64,000 bases of DNA, from the NCBI RefSeq assembly GCF_012932675.1, contig NZ_JAAIIF010000008.1, positions 372,001 to 436,000 of the forward strand. The letters are read 5' to 3'. The notes beneath the pieces were generated by a model. It had not been told where the DNA came from. It saw only the letters and a program-made list of their open reading frames with translations, and did no database searches. This document shows, piece after piece, positions 7,684-15,184 of the stretch. Source of the DNA: Bifidobacterium erythrocebi (lineage in GTDB: Bacteria > Actinomycetota > Actinomycetes > Actinomycetales > Bifidobacteriaceae). The stretch's first letter is position 1. Every line of letters begins with the position of its first letter. The position numbers and the translations under genes were made by a program.

Positions 7684-8375
7684 TCATCCCCTCGGCCGCG
7701 AGAGGATCTTCCCCAGCTCGTCCACGTCCACGGCGACGACGTCGGGCGTCGCGGCATGCTCGCCCGGTCGCGGGATTCGACCATGCCATTTGGCGTTGGC
7801 ATGTTGGGCTTCCTTGGTCTGGCTCCATGCGAGGAAGCCGGTGTTGTCGGCGATTGTGGCGAGCAGGTATTCGCGGTCGGTCCATTCGGCGCGCGGGTCG
7901 ATCGCCTGCCAGATGCGCGCCTCCTGCGGGAGGTTCGCGGCGAGGTCGGCCATTCGCCTGCATCTGATGGAAAGGCCGAGCTCGTCGAGGTCGAGCCCGT
8001 AGTAACGCTGCAGGTCGGCCCGGAGCTTGTCGGGCGCCCTGTCGAGCATCGCCACGAGCATCAGGAGTTTGGGGCCAGTTCCTTCATGAGCTCGTTGATG
8101 AATTCGCTGACCGCCTCGAGCGGCACGCGGCCGGTTTCCGGGTCGCGCAGCGTCTCCTTGACGTCCTGGTATCTGCTCCCGGTGATGCGCTTTATCAGCG
8201 GTACGATCGCGAGACTCCCCTGCGGGGTGCCGTCGTTGACCGCGGCGACCAGTTCGACGATTTCGAGGTCGTCGAAGAGTTTCGGGTCGATGTCGAGCTG
8301 TATGCCGCGCACCTCCACATGCTTCGGCTTGTCTTTCGGCTGCAGATGGTCCTGCGGCGTCTTCTTTTCGCTCAT
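7684..8375 (-). CDS. Tail assembly chaperone GT-type fusion (by -1 frameshift)
   Basis: The protein is made by a -1 ribosomal shift from the upstream 104-residue frame into a second open frame that ends at 7684. About 103 residues are read before the slip and 127 after, giving about 230. The slip is predicted at CCCAAAC (8067-8073), and the shifted reading continues PKLLMLVAMLD. In lambda and many siphophages the equivalent G and GT products bind the tape measure protein and bring tail tube subunits. Here the genes lie exactly between the major tail protein and the tape measure gene. The downstream frame has no start codon with a ribosome-binding site of its own, which supports expression by frameshift. 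Confidence 0.85.
8061..8375 (-). CDS. Tail assembly chaperone (short G-type product)
   Basis: This 104-residue protein is acidic and helical (VRGIQLDIDPKLFDDLEIVELVAAV, LPLIKR-type segment, EAVSEFINELMKELAPNS). It is the product of normal termination at TGA 8061-8063 and shares its first about 103 residues with the longer frameshift product. Position between major tail protein and tape measure gene defines it. The spacing from the upstream major tail gene is about 100 bp and includes a GC-rich hairpin (around 8440-8475) that could limit read-through. Confidence 0.85.
   Translation of the reverse strand: MSEKKTPQDHLQPKDKPKHVEVRGIQLDIDPKLFDDLEIVELVAAVNDGTPQGSLAIVPLIKRITGSRYQDVKETLRDPETGRVPLEAVSEFINELMKELAPNS
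8067..8073 (-). promoter_or_regulatory. -1 programmed frameshift slippery heptamer
   Basis: On the minus strand the zero frame reads GCC CCA AAC TCC TGA, so C CCA AAC is a canonical X XXY YYZ heptamer two codons before the stop of the short chaperone frame. The second frame is offset by exactly -1. Confidence 0.85.
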
Positions 8376-8477
8376 TTCCGGTGCTTCCTATCTTGTTTCT
8401 CAAGGCCTCGTGGCATGCGAGCGCCCCGTCCGCGCGGACCTTGTATCGCGTGGGCGGGGCGTGTGGCGGGGTGTCGG

Positions 8478-9062
8478 TCAGTCGGACTTCTGCGGGGAGG
8501 TGATGGGTGCGATGTATTCGACGCTGGTTCCCCCGTCGATCTTGTCGGATGGGTTCGCGGCGAGTGTCACGTCGTAGGCCACGGCATCGCCGATGTGGTA
8601 CTGGGTGTCGCCGAAGTCGTTCGGGGTCGCGTCGGGTACGACGATGCGGCGTGCCTTGTTGCCGGTGCACAATAGTTCGAATACGAACACTGCGGATTCG
8701 CCGGACGGCATTTTGTGGGTGATGGTCATCGTGTTGTCTGTGGCCTTGACCGCGTCGGATCCGTATCGGATGGTGGCGCTGGTCTCGTTCAGTTCGAGCA
8801 TGACGAACTGGTAGGTTTCGGCGTAGCTGGTGATGACGGATAGTACGGTCACGCCGCCCGCGTCCTTGACTTCGGTCTTGTCGACGTCGGCGGACTGGGT
8901 AACGCCGTCCTCGCCGACGTATCCGACGCATTTGAAGGTTTGCGGCAGGTCGGTGGTCGCGTCCTTCGGGATGTCGGTGCCGGCGGGTGCCCTGTAGATG
9001 AAGCCGCTGGCCTTCGGCTTGCCGAGGCTGACGTTCTCCTTGTTGTTGCTGTTTGTGGCCAT
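8478..9062 (-). CDS. Major tail tube protein
   Basis: The 194-residue protein is beta-rich and lacks a signal peptide. It has the Gly/Thr-rich composition of siphoviral tail tube subunits, with recognisable stretches such as GFIYRAPAGTDIPKDATT near residue 19, FKCVGYVGEDGVTQS, and a long-loop segment TIRYGSDAVKATDNTMTI. It lies between the tail terminator-like gene and the chaperones. A ribosome-binding site (AAAGGAAAACC) precedes the ATG. The C-terminus is short and polar (SPQKSD), with no added Ig-like domain. Confidence 0.8.
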   Translation of the reverse strand: MATNSNNKENVSLGKPKASGFIYRAPAGTDIPKDATTDLPQTFKCVGYVGEDGVTQSADVDKTEVKDAGGVTVLSVITSYAETYQFVMLELNETSATIRYGSDAVKATDNTMTITHKMPSGESAVFVFELLCTGNKARRIVVPDATPNDFGDTQYHIGDAVAYDVTLAANPSDKIDGGTSVEYIAPITSPQKSD

Positions 9063-9075
9063 GGTGGTTTTCCTT

Positions 9076-9441
9076 TCACGCCTCCATGGAGGCGACTGTG
9101 ATTTGTGTGAGGATCTGGTAGCGTTCCGTGAACGGCGGTCCGGGGTCGGGCAGGTGGGTGACGGATTCGATGGAGATGTCGGCGACGCGGTCGATGTCGG
9201 TCAGGCGCATGAGCCGCCGTTTGACGGTTTCGGCGAGCCGGGCGGCCTTGTATCGGCCTTCCGAGTCCCATGCCTGGATGGCGACGATGGGCGTGGACCG
9301 GTAGGGGCCCTCCATGCCTCCGGTGCGTTCCACGGTGATGAACCGGGCTGGCCTGTCCGGTGGGACGCTGAGGGAGGCGTGTATGCCGTCGAGTTCCGGT
9401 GCGGTGTTGAGCCATTGGACGATGGCGGTCTCGATGTCCAT
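9076..9441 (-). CDS. Tail terminator-like protein
   Basis: The 121-residue protein starts at MDIETAIVQWLNTAPELDG. The alternation of an N-terminal helix, a strand pair (ARFITVERTGG, IVAIQAWDSEG) and a helix (AARLAETVKRRLMRL) fits the small alpha/beta fold of tail terminator proteins. It directly precedes the major tail protein and overlaps the previous gene at the ATG. Such proteins cap the tail tube at the head-proximal end. Assignment is mainly by position and fold pattern. Confidence 0.65.
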   Translation of the reverse strand: MDIETAIVQWLNTAPELDGIHASLSVPPDRPARFITVERTGGMEGPYRSTPIVAIQAWDSEGRYKAARLAETVKRRLMRLTDIDRVADISIESVTHLPDPGPPFTERYQILTQITVASMEA

Positions 9442-9704
9442 CAGCCGACCGCCTTGGCGAGCGTGTTGTGTCTGGCGTTGTCGACCATGGCCTTGACGGA
9501 GGCTGCGGTTCCATGCCCGGTTGTGGCCAGCGCGACGCATCCCTCCGGCGTCGAGACCGCCGGGAGGGCCTGGTAGGAGGCCCCCTTGGTGGAGACCATG
9601 CCGTTGGCGCGCGTTGCGATTGATTCGGCCTGTGCGGTGACTGCCGGTGCGGCCGCGCGTCGCACCTGCCGGAAGCCTTCGAGGTTGAGCTTGACCTTCG
9701 TCAT
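9441..9704 (-). CDS. HK97 gp10-like head-tail joining protein
   Basis: This 87-residue protein (MTKVKLNLEGFRQVRR...) is basic. The opening strand-helix with LEGFRQVRRAAAPAV is typical of the HK97 gp10 / minor tail family that lies between head-closure and tail-terminator genes. It is shorter than most members (usually 110-150 residues), so it is a compact form. Stop and next start overlap by one base. Confidence 0.6.
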   Translation of the reverse strand: MTKVKLNLEGFRQVRRAAAPAVTAQAESIATRANGMVSTKGASYQALPAVSTPEGCVALATTGHGTAASVKAMVDNARHNTLAKAVG

Positions 9705-9707
9705 CGT

Positions 9708-10049
9708 CTATCCCCTTTCGTCGTGGAGCTGGACGGTCAGGTTCCATCTGGTCGGCGCGAGCCCGCCGTCGTATGGCAGCGGGTCGCCGATGACCGTGTA
9801 TTCGACGCCGTCCGGCAGCCGGATACGGCTGCCGCGCAGGCTGTGGTAGGGCCATGAGCGCGGCATGTGGATGGTGCGGTCGACCGATATGCCTTCCGGG
9901 CTGGTGGACGCGGTGCCGTTGGCCTGCGTGCCATCCTGGATGAGCACTCCGTCGACCCGCTCCTCGGTCTCCGTCCAGATGGGGTCTCCGCCGGGGTCGA
10001 GGCCGGATTGCGTGCGGCCGATGATCGTGACGGTCATGCCCCGTATCAT
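9708..10049 (-). CDS. Head closure / head-tail connector protein
   Basis: The 113-residue protein begins MIRGMTVTIIGRTQ. Its compact all-beta character (VTIIGRT, VDGVLIQDG, SRIRLPDGVEYTVIGDPLPYDG, RWNLTVQLHDERG) is typical of SPP1 gp16-like head-closure proteins of actinophages. The start overlaps the preceding adaptor gene by 4 bp (ATGA). The gene order adaptor, closure, gp10-like, terminator, tube is standard. Confidence 0.65.
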   Translation of the reverse strand: MIRGMTVTIIGRTQSGLDPGGDPIWTETEERVDGVLIQDGTQANGTASTSPEGISVDRTIHMPRSWPYHSLRGSRIRLPDGVEYTVIGDPLPYDGGLAPTRWNLTVQLHDERG

Positions 10050-10435
10050 CCGGCGCCTCCCGTCATGGAGACGGTGAACATATGGCCCGCACCTGCCGAG
10101 TCGAGGTCGGAACGCTCGGCCGAGGTGAGGTACAGGTCGCCAGTCGGATTGGCGTAGCTGTAGCTTTCGGAGTAGGATCCGGCGGTCTCGGTGTGCTGGC
10201 TGACGCCGGCCGTGTCGTCGGAGGCCAGCATTGCGCGTTTGACCATGGCGCAGCAGATGTCCTTGCAGATGCCCGGCTCGGCCTCCTCCGCCTGCCGCCA
10301 TGACGGGCATTGCAGGCGGATCTTGCGGCTTGCGGCGTCGAGGAGGCGTTCCGCCTTGGTTCTGTCAGTTTCGTCGAGGACCCGCCAGACCTCCTCGAGA
10401 TCGGGGATGGCGGCGAAGGCGCACGCCATGGTCAT
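10046..10435 (-). CDS. Head-tail adaptor protein (gp6/gp15-like)
   Basis: This 129-residue protein is helical at the N-terminus (PDLEEVWRVLDETDRTKAERLLDAASRKI), followed by cysteine-containing helices (CKDICCAMVKRAML) and a Ser/Tyr-rich tail ending GHMFTVSMTGGAG. Portal-ring adaptors of the Gp19/Gp15/Gp42 type have this helical bundle plus extended C-terminal arm. It is the first connector gene after the capsid genes. An alternative start two codons downstream (ATG in MTM) is possible. Confidence 0.65.
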   Translation of the reverse strand: MTMACAFAAIPDLEEVWRVLDETDRTKAERLLDAASRKIRLQCPSWRQAEEAEPGICKDICCAMVKRAMLASDDTAGVSQHTETAGSYSESYSYANPTGDLYLTSAERSDLDSAGAGHMFTVSMTGGAG

Positions 10436-10668
10436 GCCTCCGTGACGCGCTGCTCGCCGGTGTCGATGTCGCGGGTGACGGTCACGCGCGTGCCGTCCGG
10501 GCGGATCGCGTCGAACCGTTCTGAGCGGTGGCCCGCGGGCGGGAACGGCGCGGGCTCCTCCGGCTGCGGATCCGGGGCCTGCGCGGGCTCCTCCGGCTGC
10601 GTTGGGGTGTCGTCGCCGATCTCCTCGTCCGGTTCCTGCGGGGTGACGTCGAGCTTCCTGTCAGCCAT
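10432..10668 (-). CDS. Small Pro/Glu-rich virion-associated hypothetical protein
   Basis: The 78-residue protein is dominated by a low-complexity stretch of Pro, Glu and Gln (residues 9-45, with the repeat PEEPAQAPDPQ / PEEPAPFPPAG) and a short basic C-terminal part (RPDGTRVTVTRDIDTGEQRVTEA). Genes of this kind often sit between capsid and adaptor genes in actinophages, and their role is unknown. It overlaps both neighbours by a few bases (8 bp with the capsid gene), so it is part of the same translationally coupled operon. Confidence 0.6.
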   Translation of the reverse strand: MADRKLDVTPQEPDEEIGDDTPTQPEEPAQAPDPQPEEPAPFPPAGHRSERFDAIRPDGTRVTVTRDIDTGEQRVTEA

Positions 10669-11617
10669 TGATGACTCCCTTCAGTCGCGCCGCGGCCTTT
10701 CCGGAGAACACGCCGAGGCCGCAGTAGAACTCGATTCGGGTCCTGTAGGCGGGCTTTTCCTGCAGCTGGCCGAGGTCCTCGACCTGCACGCCTCCGTTGG
10801 TCAGGCCGGTGACGCCCTGGTCTCCCTCGCTCGCGCCGAACTTGACGGCGTAGATGCTGGTGGTGGTGGAGTTGGTGCCCTGCGTCTCGTCATTGTCGAG
10901 GATCTCCTTGCCGGCGGCGGTCTGACCGGCCTCGAGCAGGGGGATGCCGTTCCACTGCATGACGCGCTTGCCGACGATGTCCTGCTGGAGGGTGGTGTCG
11001 TAGGAGATGTGGCGCATGGCGCTGGCGATCTTGCGGATGATGGCCGCGGAGGCGTAGATGGCGCCGTTGGTGGAGTTGATGCCCGGGACGGCGGCGAGCA
11101 GTTCGTCGAGCTTGTCGAGGAACTTGTGGATGTCGGCGTTGGATTCGCCCAGGATCGGCAGGCCGTTCTCCGCGGCGTCGATGACCTGCTTGCCGGCGAG
11201 GCGCTTCTTGAGGCCGTCGAAGCTCTTGGTGTCGACGCTGGAGTCGCCGTTGAAGAAGGTTTCCTGGTACTTGTAGCTGATCGCCTTGACCTTGAGCGTG
11301 GTCTGTTCGGCGCGCTGGTCGTTGACGTTGCTGCGGGTCTGCTGGATGAACCTGTCGACGTCCGCGTCGCCGCCGAGGATGACGAGCTTCTCGCTCTTCT
11401 GGTTGAAGGTGCCGGTGGACTCGGTGTAGGACTCGTTGACGCCTCGGAACGCGACGCCGGGCAGGGTCGCCTCCTCGTTGTAGGCGTAGGCGTTGCCGTC
11501 GATGTTCATGAGCGGGATGCGGTCGAGGATCGGGCTGACCTGCACGAAGGTCTCGAGGACGCCCTTGGCGAGGGTGTCGGTGGAGAGCTTCGCGGCCTCG
11601 GTGAGGTTGAGTGCCAT
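10661..11617 (-). CDS. Major capsid protein (HK97 fold)
   Basis: The 318-residue protein begins MALNLTEAAKLSTDTLAKGVLETF and contains features of HK97-like capsid proteins of this size: the N-arm with a hydrophobic FVQVSPILDRIPLMN segment, the E-loop-like AYNEEATLPGVAFRGVNESY, a spine helix region around RAEQTTLKVKAISYKYQETF, and a P-domain ending FYCGLGVFSGKAAARLKGV. It follows the scaffolding gene. A ribosome-binding site (AGAAAGGAAACC) precedes the ATG. No protease-site or signal sequence is evident. Confidence 0.88.
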   Translation of the reverse strand: MALNLTEAAKLSTDTLAKGVLETFVQVSPILDRIPLMNIDGNAYAYNEEATLPGVAFRGVNESYTESTGTFNQKSEKLVILGGDADVDRFIQQTRSNVNDQRAEQTTLKVKAISYKYQETFFNGDSSVDTKSFDGLKKRLAGKQVIDAAENGLPILGESNADIHKFLDKLDELLAAVPGINSTNGAIYASAAIIRKIASAMRHISYDTTLQQDIVGKRVMQWNGIPLLEAGQTAAGKEILDNDETQGTNSTTTSIYAVKFGASEGDQGVTGLTNGGVQVEDLGQLQEKPAYRTRIEFYCGLGVFSGKAAARLKGVING

Positions 11618-11644
11618 GGTTGTGGTTTCCTTTCTGGTTGTCGG

Positions 11645-12226
11645 TTATTTGGCCGCGTAGGCCTGCGAGAGGAGCTGCAGCGGCGTCATGCCGCCGGTGG
11701 TCCCGGTGGCCGGTTTGCCGGCCGGCGGGGTGGGCAGTCCGAGGTTTGGCTTGAGGCTGTCCTTGAGCGCCTTCGCGTTCGCCTTGAGTTCGTCGCCGTC
11801 GCCTTTGAGCCTGGAGATGACGTCTCGGCCGAGGCCGGTGTCCTTGGCTATCTGGTCGATGAGGGCCTCGCGTTCGGCGGTTGCCTTGAGCGCGGCGATC
11901 TCCTTCGTCAGCGATTCGATCCTCTTGCCGGCGGCTTCGAGCTTCGAGGCGTTGTCGCTTTCGTTGGCGTCGTATTTGGCTGCCTTGGCCTTGTATTCGT
12001 CGTATCCGGCGTATTTGGCTTCGAGCTTCGCCTTTTCCTCTTCGACGCGGGCGGCGAGCGCGTGGCTGAATTCCTTGGCGTTGTCGGCCGTGGTGTTCTT
12101 CGCGTTGTCGCCTTCGCCGTCGGTGTTCTGGCCTGCTGGCGGTTCGCCTTCGCCTCCTTGCGGGTCTCCGCCTTCGATGAGGCGGAGGTGGCGCATGAGG
12201 TTGCGGCGGTGGGTGGCGTAGTGCAT
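11645..12226 (-). CDS. Capsid scaffolding protein
   Basis: The 193-residue protein has a Gly/Glu-rich N-terminus, a long charged coiled-coil region (about residues 48-120, with EEEKAKLEAKYAGYDEYKAKAAKY), a helical hinge (LIDQIAKDTGLGRDVISRLKGDGDELKA) and a Pro/Gly-rich tail ending LSQAYAAK. This is the layout of DUF4355-type phage scaffolds. It sits directly before the capsid gene. Such proteins direct prohead assembly and leave or are degraded on maturation. Confidence 0.82.
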   Translation of the reverse strand: MHYATHRRNLMRHLRLIEGGDPQGGEGEPPAGQNTDGEGDNAKNTTADNAKEFSHALAARVEEEKAKLEAKYAGYDEYKAKAAKYDANESDNASKLEAAGKRIESLTKEIAALKATAEREALIDQIAKDTGLGRDVISRLKGDGDELKANAKALKDSLKPNLGLPTPPAGKPATGTTGGMTPLQLLSQAYAAK

Positions 12227-12285
12227 TGGTGCTCCTTTGGTTTTTGCGCACGGTTAGCGACGCGGCGTGCGGGGTCCGCGGTGAG

Positions 12286-12371
12286 TGGCTGGCGCAGGAT
12301 TCGGACCTGCGTGGCGCGCGTGGCGCGGCCGATTTACAGTCGGCTCCGTTCGGCCTCTTCGGTAGCCAGCC
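12286..12371 (-). tRNA. Phage tRNA-Tyr (anticodon GTA)
   Basis: The minus strand folds as a class II tRNA of 86 nt: acceptor GGCTGGC/GCCAGCC with discriminator A, D-stem CCG/CGG with a GG-containing loop, anticodon stem GCCGA/TCGGC with loop CTGTAAA, a 17-nt GC-rich variable arm, and T-stem GCAGG/CCTGC. The long variable arm and GTA anticodon identify tRNA-Tyr. The T-loop is TCCGAAT instead of TTCGAAT, so position 55 is C. CCA is not encoded. It lies inside the late operon between a MuF-toxin fusion gene and the scaffold gene, an unusual place for a tRNA. Confidence 0.9.
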
Positions 12372-12397
12372 TTGGCTGTGTTATGATTGATGTTGGT

Positions 12398-12437
12398 AAA
12401 GGTCTCATTGACACCATTTGGTGACATTGAGGCCTTT
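12398..12437 (-). other. Imperfect hairpin after the MuF-toxin gene
   Basis: An 18-bp stem with three mismatches (12398-12415 against 12420-12437, 4-nt loop) begins at the stop codon of the MuF-toxin gene and precedes tRNA-Tyr. No T-run follows, so it looks more like an RNA processing or stability element than a strong terminator. Confidence 0.45.
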
Positions 12438-13779
12438 ATCGTGCTCTGGTGAGTTTTCCGTCGTGGCGGATGATGTAGACTTTTCCGTCGCGGAAGGCCA
12501 GGCATCTTTTGATGCAGGCGATGAGCTCTTCATCTGACATTCCGTCGTTTTCGCTGTTGTCCATGACGACCGTTTTGGCGTCCGGCTTCTTCGATGCCGA
12601 CTTCAGATGCGAGTTGATGGTGTTTGCGGATGATGTGTTTTTCAGCGTCTTGATCTCGATGCCGTTTTCGAGGTCCGCATATCCTACGTCGTGTGTTCCT
12701 TTGCCGTTTTCGTTGGGGACCTTTTTGACGTCGATCTTGAAGGTTGCCTTTACTCCGTTGTCGGCGAGGCGCTGCGCCGTTCGCATTTCATGCGGGCGGA
12801 TGTCTGATATTTCCTTCTGGAGTTCCGGAGGGTTATATCCGACTGGTGGTGGTGTGCCGGTGTTGAGCCATGTGCGGTCGCGCCATCGCATCTCGGCGAG
12901 TTCGAGGTCTCGTTTCCATTTCTTGTATTCGGGGGCTTTGGCCTTCTCTTCGTTGGAGAGCGTCGACAGGTATTCCTTGTACTTGTCCTGCGTGGTGAGG
13001 GCGGATATGGTGTCGGCGCATGCCTTGTATTGCCTGTAGAGCGCTTCCGGGTCGTAGCCGGCGATGTGTCGTTCGCCCCATGACGGGACGATGTCGCAGT
13101 CGCATCGGCCGTTGTGGAAGCTGCCGCCGAGGCTGGCGGTCTCGCGTGTCAGGTAGACGAAGCCGCGGGATGCGAGCATGACGCAGAATTCGCAGGTCTT
13201 CCCTTTGGGCACGCGGGCCCATCGTGGTTTCGATGGGTCGGATCCGATTCGGTCGAGCATGCCGATGCGGCTGCTTGTGGAGACGACGCGCTGCAGGTAC
13301 GTCTTCCACTGGTCGAGGTCGGCGTGTTTCGGCCAGAGATCTTCGATGCGCAGGCCGTATTTGTTGTGGACTTGGCCATCGGCGTCTGGGATGACGTCTT
13401 CGTATCTGAGTCCTGGATAGTCGGTGTTGTTGGATCCACCGGCGATTTTCCAGACCGCGCGGTTGGCGTCCGGGAGCGGCTGGCGGTCGAAGTCCGGCAG
13501 GTCGGTGCCGAGATACTTCGACCATTCGCTTCGGATCTGCTCGAAGTAGTCGGCGGCGGCCTGCGCTGCCTTGTCGTTGTAGCTTTCGACTTCTTCGCAG
13601 GCGGCTTCCCATCGGCTTTCGTCGTTCGGGAACCAGTGGTCATCTCCCCATATCGAATCCAGGCTCCATCCCGATTCGAGCTTGAGTCGTTCGAGACGCC
13701 GGAGATAGGCGTCATGCAGTTGGTCGAGCCGTTTGTCCAGTTCTTTCTGCGTATCCGGCAGCTGGCTGTCCGTTTGCAT
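12436..13779 (-). CDS. MuF-like head protein with C-terminal CdiA-type nuclease (toxin) domain
   Basis: The 447-residue protein starts after AAGGAG. It overlaps the portal gene by 68 bp, the normal place for the MuF minor head protein. Residues about 165-245 hold the MuF hallmark cysteine/histidine pattern (CEFCVMLASRGFVYL, then HNGRCDCDIVPSW). After about residue 330 a different domain begins (RPHEMRTAQRLADNG). It carries a D364 ... E375-x-K377 core (GIEIKTL) and a VVMDNSENDG / KVYIIRHDGKL ending, closely resembling CdiA C-terminal tRNase toxins with a PD-(D/E)xK-like active site. MuF proteins of temperate phages are known carriers of polymorphic toxins. No immunity gene is visible downstream; the next element is tRNA-Tyr. 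The toxin assignment rests on motif recognition. Confidence 0.8.
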   Translation of the reverse strand: MQTDSQLPDTQKELDKRLDQLHDAYLRRLERLKLESGWSLDSIWGDDHWFPNDESRWEAACEEVESYNDKAAQAAADYFEQIRSEWSKYLGTDLPDFDRQPLPDANRAVWKIAGGSNNTDYPGLRYEDVIPDADGQVHNKYGLRIEDLWPKHADLDQWKTYLQRVVSTSSRIGMLDRIGSDPSKPRWARVPKGKTCEFCVMLASRGFVYLTRETASLGGSFHNGRCDCDIVPSWGERHIAGYDPEALYRQYKACADTISALTTQDKYKEYLSTLSNEEKAKAPEYKKWKRDLELAEMRWRDRTWLNTGTPPPVGYNPPELQKEISDIRPHEMRTAQRLADNGVKATFKIDVKKVPNENGKGTHDVGYADLENGIEIKTLKNTSSANTINSHLKSASKKPDAKTVVMDNSENDGMSDEELIACIKRCLAFRDGKVYIIRHDGKLTRAR

Positions 13780-15184
13780 TGTCGGCTCCTTGCTGCTGGT
13801 TGGCTATGGTCTGGTCGATGCGGTCGAGCGCCTGCTGGGCGCGTTTGGCGCGTTGTTCGCGCCTGAGCGTCTGTCGTTGCCGGTCGCTCAGGTCGAGCAT
13901 GTCGTAGGTGACGTCGCTGTCGGCGGGGAGGATGTTGGCCCCGACGAGTTTCACGGCGGCATCGGCCGCAGCGGCCCGGCTTGGCGTGGCGGGGTTGCGC
14001 CATTGGCTGGACACAGCCGTGGCCTGACCGTCTCCGGCGATGCGGGCGGCGGTGGCGATGATGCGTTCCCATGCTGGACCGAAGCGGCGTTGGCAGCTTT
14101 CCGCGTTGAGGCAGAGTTCCTTGACCGCCTTGTCGATCGCCTCGGCCGAGCTCGGGTTATCGGTGAGCACGCCCATCGAGTCGGGCGGCAGGCTGGTTGC
14201 GGCGGCGAACATCGAGGCGGTCTGGCGCAGCTGCGCGGCGTGCGGCTCGAAGCTCGCCTGGGTGAACGTGCCGACCTGCGGCAGGTTGCCCTGCTTGTCG
14301 CGCGGCAGGGCGAGGACCTGGTCGAGCATGATCTGCCATCGTGGTTTGAGGTTGCCGTCCTTGCCGCGGAACATGTCCTCGGTGACGCCGAGGAAGTATC
14401 GGGGCGGGACGCTGTAGAGTTCGGCCTGCACCTCGGAGCGCAGGAAGGTGCGCACGGCGCTGTCGGTCAGGCTCATGACGGTACGGCTGATGCGCGATCG
14501 GCCGAACGGCCGTTTGCTGTCCGGCCGGTATGCGAGCAGTTCGACGGGCAGTCGGCCCTGCCATTCGGCGCGCGCGTACACGCTCCACTGCCAGTCCTGC
14601 CTAGCGCATCCGACGAGTTTGCCGGGGAGCATGAGGTAGCATGCGCGGATCTGCCGGCCATAGGTCTCATCCTCGTCGACGTCGTAGAGCAGGGCTTCGG
14701 TGAGACCGTGGATGCGGCTGTCCCATGTGCCCGTGGCCACGTCGGCTGGGAACTCCTGGATGATCGCCGCCGGCTCTCCCCTGTCGGGCATGCCCTGGAG
14801 CGCGGCGACGAAGCTGCATGAGTGGACGAGTGCGTCGGTGTGCGCGTTTTCCGCGGTCTGCGCGAGGTCGTTGGCGTCGAGCAGGTCGCTGACCTGTTTG
14901 CTCAGGTCGCTGCCGTCCTGGGTAGTGATGCCGTCGAGCACGACGCGGTTGGCGAGCCCCTCGACGGCCTTTTCCGGCCATCCGACGACGATTTCGACGT
15001 CTTTGGCGATGGGAGGCAGGCTGTAGCCGAGGTCGTGCAGCTCGTTGCGGCCGTTGTAGTAGACGGTGCGGATGCGGTTGCGGGTGCGATGGCGGATGAT
15101 TTTGGCGGTGAGGCGGCGGAAGGCGTCCTCTTCGTCGGGGGTCAGCCCGGCGATGGTGGCAGGCATCGGTTCGAGGAGTGTCAT
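13712..15184 (-). CDS. Portal protein
   Basis: The 490-residue protein begins MTLLEPMPATIAGLTPDEEDAF. It matches the SPP1 gp6-like portal plan of actinophages: N-terminal helix, NGRNELHDLGYSLPPI, beta-rich wing (LVGCARQDWQWSVYARAEWQ), a crown/stem helix region with the conserved SRTVMSLTDSAVRTFLRSEVQAEL and PPRYFLG, then GTFTQASFEPHAAQLRQTASMFA, and a C-terminal Gln/Arg-rich coiled tail. It overlaps the terminase stop by 4 bp and the MuF gene by 68 bp. The dodecameric portal is the DNA gate of the capsid. Confidence 0.88.
   Translation of the reverse strand: MTLLEPMPATIAGLTPDEEDAFRRLTAKIIRHRTRNRIRTVYYNGRNELHDLGYSLPPIAKDVEIVVGWPEKAVEGLANRVVLDGITTQDGSDLSKQVSDLLDANDLAQTAENAHTDALVHSCSFVAALQGMPDRGEPAAIIQEFPADVATGTWDSRIHGLTEALLYDVDEDETYGRQIRACYLMLPGKLVGCARQDWQWSVYARAEWQGRLPVELLAYRPDSKRPFGRSRISRTVMSLTDSAVRTFLRSEVQAELYSVPPRYFLGVTEDMFRGKDGNLKPRWQIMLDQVLALPRDKQGNLPQVGTFTQASFEPHAAQLRQTASMFAAATSLPPDSMGVLTDNPSSAEAIDKAVKELCLNAESCQRRFGPAWERIIATAARIAGDGQATAVSSQWRNPATPSRAAAADAAVKLVGANILPADSDVTYDMLDLSDRQRQTLRREQRAKRAQQALDRIDQTIANQQQGADNANGQPAAGYAERTGQTARPTA

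Noticed and set aside
12254..12505. Minus-strand frame as immunity gene for the MuF toxin
   Set aside because: It overlaps the toxin 3' end and the whole tRNA-Tyr, has Arg/Pro/His-rich nonsense composition and no ribosome-binding site.
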